Below are positions 15,401-22,706 of a DNA stretch of 34,271 nt, one piece after another. Source of the stretch: Cohaesibacter sp. (lineage in GTDB: Bacteria > Pseudomonadota > Alphaproteobacteria > Rhizobiales > Cohaesibacteraceae); contig JAOXSH010000025.1 in the NCBI GenBank assembly GCA_025800145.1, forward strand, positions 1 through 34,271. Direction: 5' to 3'. The notes beneath the pieces were generated by a model. That model did no database searches and had not been told where the DNA came from. It was given only the letters and a program-made list of their open reading frames with translations. The number at the start of each line of letters is the position of its first letter. The stretch's first letter is position 1. The position numbers were made by a program, and so were the translations under genes.

Positions 15401-15415
15401 GCTCAGGACTCATCA
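15398..15415. repeat. repeat end carrying the stop codons of two convergent genes
   Basis: TAGGCTCAGGACTCATCA. Its first three bases are the stop of the histidine kinase (plus strand) and its last three, read on the minus strand, are the TGA of csaA. It is therefore the whole boundary between the two genes. Confidence 0.85.
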
Positions 15416-15751
15416 ATGAAGGCGCGATCCATTGGGCACAGGGCGCTCCAGCGCTGAGAGCACAATATCGCCATTCTCATCGCTATAGCCCAAGGTCAAA
15501 ACCTCAGACATGAAAGGGCCAATCTGACGAGGGGGAAAATTCACCACGGCCATGACTTGCCGCCCGACCAAATCCTTACAGGAATAATGCACGGTGATCT
15601 GGGCAGAGCTTTTCTTGATGCCAATCTCATCCCCAAAATCAATTTTCAGCTTATAGGCAGGCTTTCTGGCTTGCGCAAACTCTTGCGCCTCCACAATGGT
15701 GCCTGCACGAATATCAACTTTGAGAAAGTCATCAAAACTAATCTCGGCCAT
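15413..15751 (-). CDS. csaA: CsaA-type tRNA-binding protein
   Basis: A 112-residue single-domain OB-fold protein of the CsaA/tRNA-binding family, the normal length. Marks are FLKVDIRAGTIVEAQEF at 9-25, KIDFGDEIGIKKSSAQI in the middle and VNFPPRQIGPFMSEVLTLG in the C-terminal half. Family members bind structured RNA such as tRNA and were also described as chaperone-like in Bacillus. I start at MAEISFDD, which has GGAGG five bases ahead; an earlier ATG is too close to that site. It is convergent with the histidine kinase, and its stop codon lies inside an 18-bp repeat. Confidence 0.9.
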   Translation of the reverse strand: MAEISFDDFLKVDIRAGTIVEAQEFAQARKPAYKLKIDFGDEIGIKKSSAQITVHYSCKDLVGRQVMAVVNFPPRQIGPFMSEVLTLGYSDENGDIVLSALERPVPNGSRLH

Positions 15752-15820
15752 CATCTCCTCCCGGCACATACATTCATAAAGTGCGATAGGAAGGCATGAT
15801 CCGAAAAAGCATCAAAAACC

Positions 15821-16525
15821 TCAAGATGCAGGCGCAAGCTCTCCCCCTTCATCCACAACAGGCTCACGAGGGGCAGACATTTCGTCTTTTTTGGTAGAGC
15901 AACCACAAGAGGATTTGGATCGGCAAGAGCAACGGCTCAAACGCTTCAACCCACAAAACAGCTTTTCTGTTTTGCGCAAAGTCCGCTCCCCCCGCTTCAA
16001 GACCTTATCCAAAACAGCCATGGTCTTGGCCATATCCTCGCTGTCATCCTCAAGCCAGCAGGAAAAAGCACGACCATAGGCAAGCAAAGCCCCTTTGTTG
16101 CGAAGTTGGCCCATCACCCCGGCAGAGGAAATATGCGCCATATCCATGATCCATTCTGCACTCAGCGCCGACAAGGCACACAAATGCAACGCAAGCTTGG
16201 GGTCATAGCGCGCCGCTTTGGAGAGCGCCACAATCAAGGGCCTGTGCGGCTGCATCGCATCAAAACGCCCCATCAAGACATCAAACAGGCGCTCGCGCGC
16301 AGGCTCATCCGCCAAATCCGCGTCAAAATCCTCCAACATCGCCGCATCAATACGGCGGATCAAAGCGCTGACATAAGAAAAGCGGCTGGGATAATGACGA
16401 TAGGCTTCTGCCAGCTCAATGTCGGCATCATGCGCAATGCGCGCACAGGATATATGCGCCCAACCATGCTCAAGAACCGCACGCTCAAATTGCTCAAACA
16501 AACGATTGCCAATGTCCTGCGTCAT
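15821..16525 (-). CDS. TetR-type regulator with a cysteine-rich C-terminal tail
   Basis: A 234-residue TetR-like protein. The N-terminal helix-turn-helix covers about 8-52 (ISCARIAHDADIELAEAYRHYPS). The rest is helical, as expected for a ligand-binding domain. The unusual part is the tail: C191, C199, C201, C207 and C209 in KLFCGLKRLSRCSCRSKS, followed by SCGC, then a charged end. The spacing C-x7-C-x-C-x5-C-x-C looks like a metal or cluster site, absent from ordinary TetR proteins. GGAGGG precedes the start on the minus strand. The hydrolase upstream and csaA downstream are possible targets, but no operator was identified. Confidence 0.82.
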   Translation of the reverse strand: MTQDIGNRLFEQFERAVLEHGWAHISCARIAHDADIELAEAYRHYPSRFSYVSALIRRIDAAMLEDFDADLADEPARERLFDVLMGRFDAMQPHRPLIVALSKAARYDPKLALHLCALSALSAEWIMDMAHISSAGVMGQLRNKGALLAYGRAFSCWLEDDSEDMAKTMAVLDKVLKRGERTLRKTEKLFCGLKRLSRCSCRSKSSCGCSTKKDEMSAPREPVVDEGGELAPAS

Positions 16526-16586
16526 GATAAACCCTCCTGCCAGTCTGTAGAAATGATACGCCTGATATCTGTCACCAGATCAGATA

Positions 16587-16861
16587 ATACCAACGGCATG
16601 AAAGATTGACCCATAGGATGCCTTGAAATGATTTACTGGCAAGACGTCGGCTCGATCGGACAATGCCGGGGCATTTTCTTTTTTGATGCGAACCTTTTGC
16701 ATTGAATTGTCAAGACAATTCAATGAGGCGCGCCCTAGTTTGATGCGAACCTTTTGCATTGAATTGTCAAGACAATTCAATGAGGCGCGCCCTAGAAAGA
16801 TAACGCTCTCAGTGAGCCATTTCAAAGCATCTTATGGGGTAATCTTTCAGGCCGTTGGTAT
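16587..16861. mobile_element. 275-bp MITE-like element with long inverted ends
   Basis: Terminal inverted repeats of 44 bp (16587-16630 and 16818-16861) agree at 39 positions and begin ATACCAACGGC. Inside are two exact tandem 57-bp units (16682-16738 and 16739-16795), each with the perfect palindrome ATTGAATTGTC-AA-GACAATTCAAT. Single ends of this family occur at about 34-49, 484-496, 7072-7082, 23899-23916 and 31657-31670. No transposase is present. The right end touches the stop codon of the hydrolase. Confidence 0.88.
16682..16795 (+). repeat. two exact 57-bp tandem units
   Basis: Units 16682-16738 and 16739-16795 are identical, each beginning TTTGATGCGAACC and ending GGCGCGCCCTAG with a 24-bp palindrome in the middle. 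Identity suggests a recent duplication within the element. Confidence 0.95.
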
Positions 16862-17784
16862 CAATCTTTTGTCAGGAAAGGCACCAATAGGGTCAAGGTT
16901 TCTTCTGGCGCTTCTTCGGCGACAAAATGTCCAGCGGGCACGGTGTAACATTGCACACTTTCGCACCATTGTTCCCACAAATTTTGTTGGGCGTTGGCGT
17001 CCGAGGTGGCGCTGGCCGGGCCGGATATAATTTGAGTGGGTGCCTTGATCTTGCGGCCTGCTTGCAAATCCTGCTCATCATGGTCACGATCAATGCTCCA
17101 GCCCGCCCGATAATCCTGACAGGCATTATGCACCTGCTGCCTTGTGGCAAAGGTGGCGCGATAATGGGCTATGGCGTCAGGGTCAAAGGCGCTTAAGTCG
17201 CGATTTTTTGCCCAAGATGCAATGGTATGCTCCAGATAATAGGCGGGATCTGCCATAATCAATGTTTCAGGCAAAGGATAGGGTTGGGCCAAAAATTGCC
17301 AATGATAAGCGCTAACGGCCTTGGCGGCGGTCACTTGGTGCCACATGTCATAGGTGGTCAGAATATCAAGACAGACCAGTTTGCTAACCCTTTGCGGATG
17401 GTCCAGCGCCATGCGATAGGCCACTCTGCCGCCCCTGTCATGGCCAACCACTTTGAACGTTTCATGGCCCAAAGCCTGCATCAACTGAACCAGATTTTGT
17501 GCCATGGCGCGCTTGGAATGATTGAGGCCACCTGGATGGTCTTTCGGAGGCGCGCTATAACCATAACCGGGTAAATCGGGCAGGATAACCGTGAAATACT
17601 CGGCTAATTTGGCGGCTATTGTGTGCCAGCAAACATGATTTTGCGGATAGCCATGGATCAGCAAGAGCGCAGGCCCCTCGCCTGCCATGCGCACAAAAAT
17701 GTCCTGATCCGCCAATTTGATCTTTTTGGCGGCAAAACCGGGAAACATATCTTTTAAAGCAGTATAAGCGCCAGGACTGGTCAT
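16861..17784 (-). CDS. alpha/beta hydrolase, fluoroacetate dehalogenase-like
   Basis: A 307-residue alpha/beta hydrolase that matches fluoroacetate dehalogenase of Rhodopseudomonas (RPA1163) at every active-site position I know, with a constant offset of six: nucleophile D116 (GHDRGGR), carboxylate-binding R117 and R120, catalytic acid D140, halide-pocket H161, W162 and Y225, and base H286 (PAGHFVAEEAPEE). The oxyanion segment is HGYPQNHVCWH at 44-54. The expected reaction is hydrolysis of a C-F or C-Cl bond in a 2-haloacetate to glycolate; an epoxide hydrolase of the same fold is the alternative, but the paired Arg and HW/Y pocket favour a haloacid. It is cytoplasmic, with no signal peptide. 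The stop TGA overlaps the end of a MITE-like element by one base. Ribosome site weak. Confidence 0.87.
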   Translation of the reverse strand: MTSPGAYTALKDMFPGFAAKKIKLADQDIFVRMAGEGPALLLIHGYPQNHVCWHTIAAKLAEYFTVILPDLPGYGYSAPPKDHPGGLNHSKRAMAQNLVQLMQALGHETFKVVGHDRGGRVAYRMALDHPQRVSKLVCLDILTTYDMWHQVTAAKAVSAYHWQFLAQPYPLPETLIMADPAYYLEHTIASWAKNRDLSAFDPDAIAHYRATFATRQQVHNACQDYRAGWSIDRDHDEQDLQAGRKIKAPTQIISGPASATSDANAQQNLWEQWCESVQCYTVPAGHFVAEEAPEETLTLLVPFLTKD

Positions 17785-17837
17785 GCTTGTCTCATTCGAT
17801 AATCGGCAGGATAATCAGAAATAGGTGGCGGGATGGA

Positions 17838-17981
17838 TCTAGGCTGAGGACATATTTCGAACTCACGCCAAACCAAGATGATAGTGATCATCCTTTCGCT
17901 TGTCTGCAAGTCGTCTTTGGTTTTATGGGAAAAATGGTCTGCAGGTATTTAGGGGCACTTTCAAACTATAAAATGCCCCTA
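17838..17981. repeat. repeat end and two inverted repeats in the gap before the hydrolase
   Basis: CTAGGCTGAGGACATATTTCG at about 17838-17858 resembles the repeat end found in the kinase cluster. It is followed by an imperfect inverted repeat with arms AAACCAAGA and TCTTTGGTTT (about 17870-17920) and a second stem TAGGGGCA / TGCCCCTA (17950-17957 and 17974-17981). The second stem lies just after the minus-strand SPOR-like gene and may end its transcript, though it lacks a T run. Confidence 0.5.
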
Positions 17982-18005
17982 TCAGTTTATGAATAGTAAT
18001 TGTTA

Positions 18006-18713
18006 TTATTGCACAGCGGGTTGTGGCAATCGCCCTGCATAATTTGATAAATATACATCGCCCGGAACAATGGGAATGGTTTGGGCTTTTTCCTTTAATG
18101 CTTTTGCTTCATCAATCGGCAAGAAGGCCTGTTCACCGCCGACTATGATGGGATAATAGGGATTTCCCGGCTTTTGTTTGCCAACAAAGGCCTTGATTGT
18201 TGGATCTGCTTCATTGAGCACATCACGATAGTCATATGCCTTTTGCAAATCCTTGTAAGAGCCAACGATCACCCAATAGCGCAAATCTGACTCATCTTTC
18301 AGACCAAAGAGATATTGGAATGCCGAAACTTTGCCGGTGTCTTGCGTTATTTGATCTGCGCTCTCCTGCGCATAGGCAGAAGAGACAATGGCTGGACCAT
18401 TCCATGCCTGCCCCCCTGAAGGTTGGCCTGCCAGATTGCCGGTTGTCCAAGGCGCGATCAAGGCTGGTGCCGCGCATCCAATGGAAAGCAATGTCATGGG
18501 TTTTGTTTCTCGCGAGGCCCAAGCCAGCGCAGCGCCCAGAAAAACAAGAATAGGACAAATAATGTAAAGGGTGACGCGCAATTGACTTGCGGCTTCAAAA
18601 TCTCCGCTCATCAAAAAGGCGTCCAGCTGGCCAATATCCATCGCCAGTATTTTGGAAGCTGTCGCGATCAGTCCGCCCAATGCTCCTGCTAAAACACGTG
18701 TTATCGCACTCAT
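18006..18713 (-). CDS. membrane protein with C-terminal SPOR-like domain
   Basis: A 235-residue protein I cannot name. It begins with a weakly hydrophobic N-terminus, then two clear membrane spans (VTLYIICPILVFLGAALAWA near 47-66 and MTLLSIGCAAPALIAPW near 73-89), then a linker. The last 85 residues (YWVIVGSYKDLQKAYDYRDVL, then FVGKQKPGNPYYPIIVGG and IDEAKALKEKA) have the strand-helix pattern of a SPOR domain, the peptidoglycan-binding fold of cell-division proteins. The topology would put that domain in the periplasm if the N-terminus is inside and there is a third span. I start at MSAITRVL, which has AAGGAGGAGG directly ahead, rather than at an upstream TTG that overlaps this site. Confidence 0.7.
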   Translation of the reverse strand: MSAITRVLAGALGGLIATASKILAMDIGQLDAFLMSGDFEAASQLRVTLYIICPILVFLGAALAWASRETKPMTLLSIGCAAPALIAPWTTGNLAGQPSGGQAWNGPAIVSSAYAQESADQITQDTGKVSAFQYLFGLKDESDLRYWVIVGSYKDLQKAYDYRDVLNEADPTIKAFVGKQKPGNPYYPIIVGGEQAFLPIDEAKALKEKAQTIPIVPGDVYLSNYAGRLPQPAVQ

Positions 18714-18819
18714 TTCCTCCTCCTTAACCAAGTTTTAAGGAAGATATTATGCGTGGAAATAGATATATTTGCAACTTTTAGTTTTGGTCAGATCATTATC
18801 AGCCCAGCCAAATGCCTTG

Positions 18820-19326
18820 TTATGTCCCGCTCTCGCCGCGTCTTTGCTTGAAAAAATCCCGCAAAATATGCGCGCACTGGCTTTCACGAAATCCAGAATA
18901 TACCTCCGGGGCGTGATGGCAGATTGGCTGATGATAGAGACAAGGGCCATTTTCAACGGCTCCGCCCTTGATATCCGCTGCACCAAAATAGAGGCGGCGG
19001 ATGCGGGCAAAGGAAATGGCGGCGGCGCACATGGGGCATGGTTCGAGGGTGACATAGAGATCGCAATCGGGCAGACGCTGGCTTTGCAGTTTTTGGCAGG
19101 CCTCACGAATGACCAGAATTTCAGCATGAGCGGAGGGGTCATGCAATTCAATGGTACGATTGCCTGCGCGGGCAAGGATGGCCCCTTGATGCACCAAAAC
19201 CGCGCCAATGGGCACTTCGCCGCGTTTGCCTGCCTTTTGCGCCTCGATCAGTGCTTCTTGCATATAATCCTTGGCGATGGGCTGGGGATTTTGATGCCTG
19301 TGGCCTGCATTTTTTGCATAGCTCAT
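18820..19326 (-). CDS. tadA: tRNA adenosine(34) deaminase
   Basis: A 168-residue zinc deaminase that converts A34 to inosine in the wobble position of tRNA-Arg(ACG). The zinc and catalytic motif is HAE (H67, E69) with PCPMC (C97, C100); the TadA-specific EVPIGAVLV lies at 37-45 and ends in the tRNA-contact region SGFRESQC. The first 21 residues are an extension rich in His and Asn; ATG at 19263 (MQEALIEAQ) is a possible shorter start, but AGGGAGA precedes 19326. The divergent neighbour is rluB, a pairing typical of Hyphomicrobiales. Confidence 0.95.
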   Translation of the reverse strand: MSYAKNAGHRHQNPQPIAKDYMQEALIEAQKAGKRGEVPIGAVLVHQGAILARAGNRTIELHDPSAHAEILVIREACQKLQSQRLPDCDLYVTLEPCPMCAAAISFARIRRLYFGAADIKGGAVENGPCLYHQPICHHAPEVYSGFRESQCAHILRDFFKQRRGESGT

Positions 19327-19393
19327 ATGCAGATTGTCTCCCTTTGCCGATTTTTCTCGCCTTTTGATAGCCTATTTGATAAAGGCTGTCGCT

Positions 19394-21370
19394 ATGGAAC
19401 GTAAATCTGCTCACAAGGGACGCCGTTCTGCCGACGCGAGGTCGCCAGAGGGTTCCGAAAACGCGCGCCGCGATGGCGCCCGTAAATTCACGTCAGGCAA
19501 CCGCGATGGTGCGGGGAAATCTGGCAAAGATGGTTTTAAAAAAGGCGGCTTTAAAGGCAAGTCTTTTAAAGATGGTGGTCATAAATCAGGTCCCCACAAG
19601 TCTGGATCCTATAAATCGGGCCCAAGACGGGACCGTTCGGATGACGATCGGCGCAGTCGCGGCCCGCGTGATGACGAGCGACGCGATGGTGGCTGGCGCA
19701 ATGGTGGCAAGCGCGATGGTGACAATTGGTCTCCGCGCAGTGATGCCCGCAAGCCAAACCGCGAAGAGCGCGAAATCACCCGCGGTGAACGCGGCCAGCG
19801 CAGCGAGTTTAACAAAAAACGCAAATTTGGTGATAGAGATCAGTCTGAAAGACGGGGTCGCTATGAAGGACGGGACCGTTTTGAGGGGCGTGATCGTTCG
19901 GAAGGGCGGGATCGCTTTGAAGGACGCGGCCGTTTTGAGGATCGCAAACACTCTGATGAGCGTGGCCGTGGTCCTCGCCGGGATCGCTCAGATCGCCGGG
20001 ATGATCGCAATTATGGCGATAAAAAACCCTTTAAACGTCGCGAAAATCCGGGGCCAAACCGCATTGAGGCGACAGGCAAAGGCGCATCTGACAAGGCCAA
20101 AGGGCCAAGCTATACCCCACCCACCCGTGCTCTGGAAGAGGGCGAGCGCATTGCCAAAATCATGGCCCGCGCCGGACTTTGCTCGCGCCGCGATGCCGAA
20201 GACTGGATCAAGGCCGGGCGCGTCAGCGTCAATGGTTCTGTGCTGGATAGCCCTGCTATCAATATCAAAGCTCATGATAAAGTCAGTATTGACGGCGAAC
20301 CCCTGCCCGTGCGCGAACGCACTCGTCTGTGGCTGTATCACAAGCCTCGCGGTTTGGTGACCACAACCTCTGACCCAGAAGGGCGGACGACCGTCTTTGA
20401 AAAACTGCCCGAAGGCCTGCCGCGTGTGATCACCGTTGGCCGTTTGGATATCAATACCGAGGGCTTATTGCTGCTGACCAATGATGGTGGGCTGGCCCGT
20501 GTGCTGGAATTGCCATCGACCGGCTGGTTGCGTCGCTATCGTGTACGGGCCTATGGCAAAGTCACTCAGGAACAGCTGGATACATTGGCCGATGGTGTGG
20601 CCTTGGATGGTGTTCTCTATGGCGCTATTGATGCGCAGCTGGAACGCGAACAGGGCGACAATGTCTGGATCACCGTTGCCTTGCGTGAAGGCAAGAATCG
20701 GGAAGTGAAGAAGGTGCTGGGCCATTTGGGGCTTGATGTGAACCGTCTGATCCGTGTGTCTTATGGTCCCTTCCAATTGCTTGATCTGGAAGAAGGCGTG
20801 GCCAATGAAGTGCGTGGCCGTGTGTTGCGCGACCAATTGGGCGAGCGTCTTGTGGTGGAATCTGGTGCTGATTTTGATGCCCCGATCCTGACTGAAATGC
20901 CAAAAGAAGCGCCGAAAGCCAAGGAAAAGAAAGAGCGCAAAGGCTCTAGCGGTGGCGCCAAAGGCGGCTATATGTCTGCCAAGGAAGGGGCTCGTGCTTT
21001 TTCCCAAGGCAAAGAGCGCCGGGATGATCGCAAGCGTGATTTTGATGATCGCGGCAAGGATTTTGGTCGAGATCGTGATCGGGACCGTGATGGTAAGGGA
21101 CGCGATTTTGACGCCCGCGACAGCAAATATGCTGAACGCAAGCCTTTTGATCCAACCGCGCCCAAGCGGACCAACTTCATCTTTCGTGAAGAGGGAGCCG
21201 ATGGCAAAAAGGTAAGCGGCAAACATACACGCCGTGTTGGCGGCAAGCCCCATAAAACCGATTTGCTGGATCCCAATGCCCGTATTGAGAAACGCGGTCG
21301 CAAAAAGCCTTATAAGTCCGATGATTCGTCACGCGGGCCGTCTGGCTCTCGGCCACGGCGCGAGCGCTAG
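19394..21370 (+). CDS. rluB: pseudouridine synthase RluB-like with long charged extensions
   Basis: A 658-residue RsuA/RluB-family enzyme that makes a pseudouridine in rRNA (RluB acts at U2605 of 23S rRNA in Escherichia coli). The S4 RNA-binding domain starts near residue 251 (ERIAKIMARAGLCSRRDAE) and the catalytic motif GRLDINTEGLLLLT has D352. The core is about 260 residues. The rest is unusual: about 245 residues before it and 150 after it are rich in Arg, Asp, Gly and Lys, with a repeat of the type GRDRFE near residues 152-180. Such tails are common in alphaproteobacterial copies and probably bind RNA. I start at MERKSAHKG with AAAGG upstream, not at an in-frame ATG 60 bases earlier that overlaps the tadA promoter. 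Confidence 0.93.
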   Translation: MERKSAHKGRRSADARSPEGSENARRDGARKFTSGNRDGAGKSGKDGFKKGGFKGKSFKDGGHKSGPHKSGSYKSGPRRDRSDDDRRSRGPRDDERRDGGWRNGGKRDGDNWSPRSDARKPNREEREITRGERGQRSEFNKKRKFGDRDQSERRGRYEGRDRFEGRDRSEGRDRFEGRGRFEDRKHSDERGRGPRRDRSDRRDDRNYGDKKPFKRRENPGPNRIEATGKGASDKAKGPSYTPPTRALEEGERIAKIMARAGLCSRRDAEDWIKAGRVSVNGSVLDSPAINIKAHDKVSIDGEPLPVRERTRLWLYHKPRGLVTTTSDPEGRTTVFEKLPEGLPRVITVGRLDINTEGLLLLTNDGGLARVLELPSTGWLRRYRVRAYGKVTQEQLDTLADGVALDGVLYGAIDAQLEREQGDNVWITVALREGKNREVKKVLGHLGLDVNRLIRVSYGPFQLLDLEEGVANEVRGRVLRDQLGERLVVESGADFDAPILTEMPKEAPKAKEKKERKGSSGGAKGGYMSAKEGARAFSQGKERRDDRKRDFDDRGKDFGRDRDRDRDGKGRDFDARDSKYAERKPFDPTAPKRTNFIFREEGADGKKVSGKHTRRVGGKPHKTDLLDPNARIEKRGRKKPYKSDDSSRGPSGSRPRRER

Positions 21371-21390
21371 ATTGGTACTTGTCATGCTCC

Positions 21391-21427
21391 ACCCGCTCTG
21401 GGCTTGCCTCAGAGCGGGTTTCTTTTT
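21391..21427 (+). terminator. intrinsic terminator between rluB and rsmD
   Basis: Stem ACCCGCTCTG / CAGAGCGGGT with a 9-base loop, followed by TTCTTTTT. rsmD follows 36 bp later, so it may need its own promoter or read-through. Confidence 0.9.
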
Positions 21428-21462
21428 ATGCAGATCCAGACTTCACATTAAGGGCCATCATT

Positions 21463-22020
21463 ATGCGTATTGTAGGGGGACGTTTCAAAGGCAAAGCTTT
21501 GGCAACGCCCAAATCCAATTCCATTCGTCCAACCACAGACAGGGTTCGGGAAACGCTGTTCAATATTCTGGCACATGGCTATGATCATGCCTGTGAAGAC
21601 GCGCGCATTCTGGATTTGTTTGCTGGCACTGGCGCGCTTGGCTGCGAGGCGTTATCACGTGGAGCAGCTCATGTTACCTTTGTTGAAGAGGGCACAGAAG
21701 GCCGGGGGCTGATCCGCTCCAATATGGAAGCGCTGGGCTTGAACGGCGTTGCCAAAATTCTGCGCCGCGATGCCACAAAGCTTGGAGAGGCTGGCACCAT
21801 TGCGCCTTTCACGCTGGTTTTTCTGGATCCGCCTTATCGCAAATCTCTTGGAGAAGCTGCACTTGCCAGTGCTGCATATGGTGGATGGCTGGTCGAGAAT
21901 GCGCTTTGCATTTGGGAGGAAGATGCGAAAGCAAATCTGTCCATTCCAAACGGATTTGAAGAGCTGGAAAGCCGCGCCTATGGCGACAGCAAGCTGACTT
22001 TTGTGCGCTATATGGGCTGA
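21463..22020 (+). CDS. rsmD: 16S rRNA (guanine966-N2)-methyltransferase
   Basis: A 185-residue RsmD that methylates N2 of G966 in 16S rRNA using S-adenosylmethionine. The N-terminus MRIVGGRFKGKAL and the block RPTTDRVRETLFNIL are family signatures. The SAM site is LDLFAGTGALGCEALSRGA, and the catalytic motif is LDPPY. TAAGGG lies eight bases before the ATG. A longer in-frame reading from 21379 runs through the rluB terminator and is rejected. It follows rluB, a conserved order. Confidence 0.95.
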   Translation: MRIVGGRFKGKALATPKSNSIRPTTDRVRETLFNILAHGYDHACEDARILDLFAGTGALGCEALSRGAAHVTFVEEGTEGRGLIRSNMEALGLNGVAKILRRDATKLGEAGTIAPFTLVFLDPPYRKSLGEAALASAAYGGWLVENALCIWEEDAKANLSIPNGFEELESRAYGDSKLTFVRYMG

Positions 22021-22094
22021 TTTGAGGCAGATCAGCTCATATCTGTGTTATTTTGTTATGGTTTCCATCATCGATTGCAAAACGAGATTATGCT

Positions 22095-22601
22095 ATGCCT
22101 GCCAAAAACAAAATCGATTTGATTGCGGTTACCGAGACAGAATTTGCCAAACTTGATCTCTTGCTTGACAGCATTTGTGACGCTCAAGCGCTTTATCTGG
22201 AACCAGACGATCAGCAATCGATCAAAGATACCATTGCCCATCGCGCCCATTGGCTTGATCTTTTCTTTGTTTGGTATGAGGCAGGGCTTGCGGGCGAGGA
22301 TATACAGACCCCTGCTCCGGGCTATAAATGGAACCAGCTTAAAGCCTATAATGCAGGTGTGATTGAGGCCTCCCGCTCACAAAGCTGGCAAGACATTCTT
22401 GCTGATTTTCGCGCAGGCCATGACAAGCTTCTGTCTTTTCTGCAAGCCAGCGACGATCAAATGCTTTATACGGCCAAGCTTTATCCCTGGATGAGAAACT
22501 GGACTTTGGGGCGTTGGGCAGAAGCCAATGGGGCCTCTCATTATCGCTCTGCCAGCAAATATATCAAAAAAGTGCTCAAGCATCAGGCACAACCGTCCTG
22601 A
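22095..22601 (+). CDS. ClbS/DfsB-family four-helix bundle protein
   Basis: A 168-residue member of the ClbS/DfsB (DUF1706) family. Family marks are HRAHWLDLFFVWYEAGLAGE in the second helix, PAPGYKWNQLKAYNAG in the middle and LYPWMRNWTLGRW before SHYRSASKYIKK near the end. ClbS protects Escherichia coli from its own colibactin by opening the cyclopropane warhead; most relatives have no known substrate, and no toxin genes are present here. I start at MPAKNKID; an ATG 42 bases upstream is possible but less like the family. The ribosome site is weak. The gene lies 74 bp after rsmD. Confidence 0.85.
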   Translation: MPAKNKIDLIAVTETEFAKLDLLLDSICDAQALYLEPDDQQSIKDTIAHRAHWLDLFFVWYEAGLAGEDIQTPAPGYKWNQLKAYNAGVIEASRSQSWQDILADFRAGHDKLLSFLQASDDQMLYTAKLYPWMRNWTLGRWAEANGASHYRSASKYIKKVLKHQAQPS

Positions 22602-22629
22602 TTTGTGCATCCTCCCTTCCAAAATATTG

Positions 22630-22647
22630 TTTGACGTAAACGTCAAA
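22630..22647. promoter_or_regulatory. palindromic operator, LiuR-like
   Basis: TTTGACGTAAACGTCAAA, an 18-bp palindrome (8-bp perfect arms around AA), 59 bp upstream of the acyl-CoA dehydrogenase start. Its core (ACGT-x2-ACGT) resembles the sites of MerR-type regulators such as LiuR that control leucine and fatty-acid breakdown in proteobacteria. No MerR gene is in the window. Confidence 0.6.
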
Positions 22648-22706
22648 GCCTAGTAACTTTCCCTAGTAATTTCAGCCTATAAAAGGTTCAAGCTTGGGAG
22701 AGAAAC

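Noticed and set aside
16682..16795. CRISPR array
   Set aside because: The two units are directly adjacent with no spacers, and no cas genes are present.
16580..16825. Frames with repeated peptides in the 275-bp element
   Set aside because: The repeated residues only mirror the two identical 57-bp units; both strands give such frames, and neither has a ribosome site.
16861..17784. Horizontally acquired dehalogenase island
   Set aside because: Codon use is only mildly different from neighbours, and no integrase, tRNA site or further catabolic genes are seen.
22095..22601. Toxin-resistance island around the ClbS/DfsB gene
   Set aside because: There is no polyketide or peptide synthase gene nearby; the family is common in genomes without colibactin.
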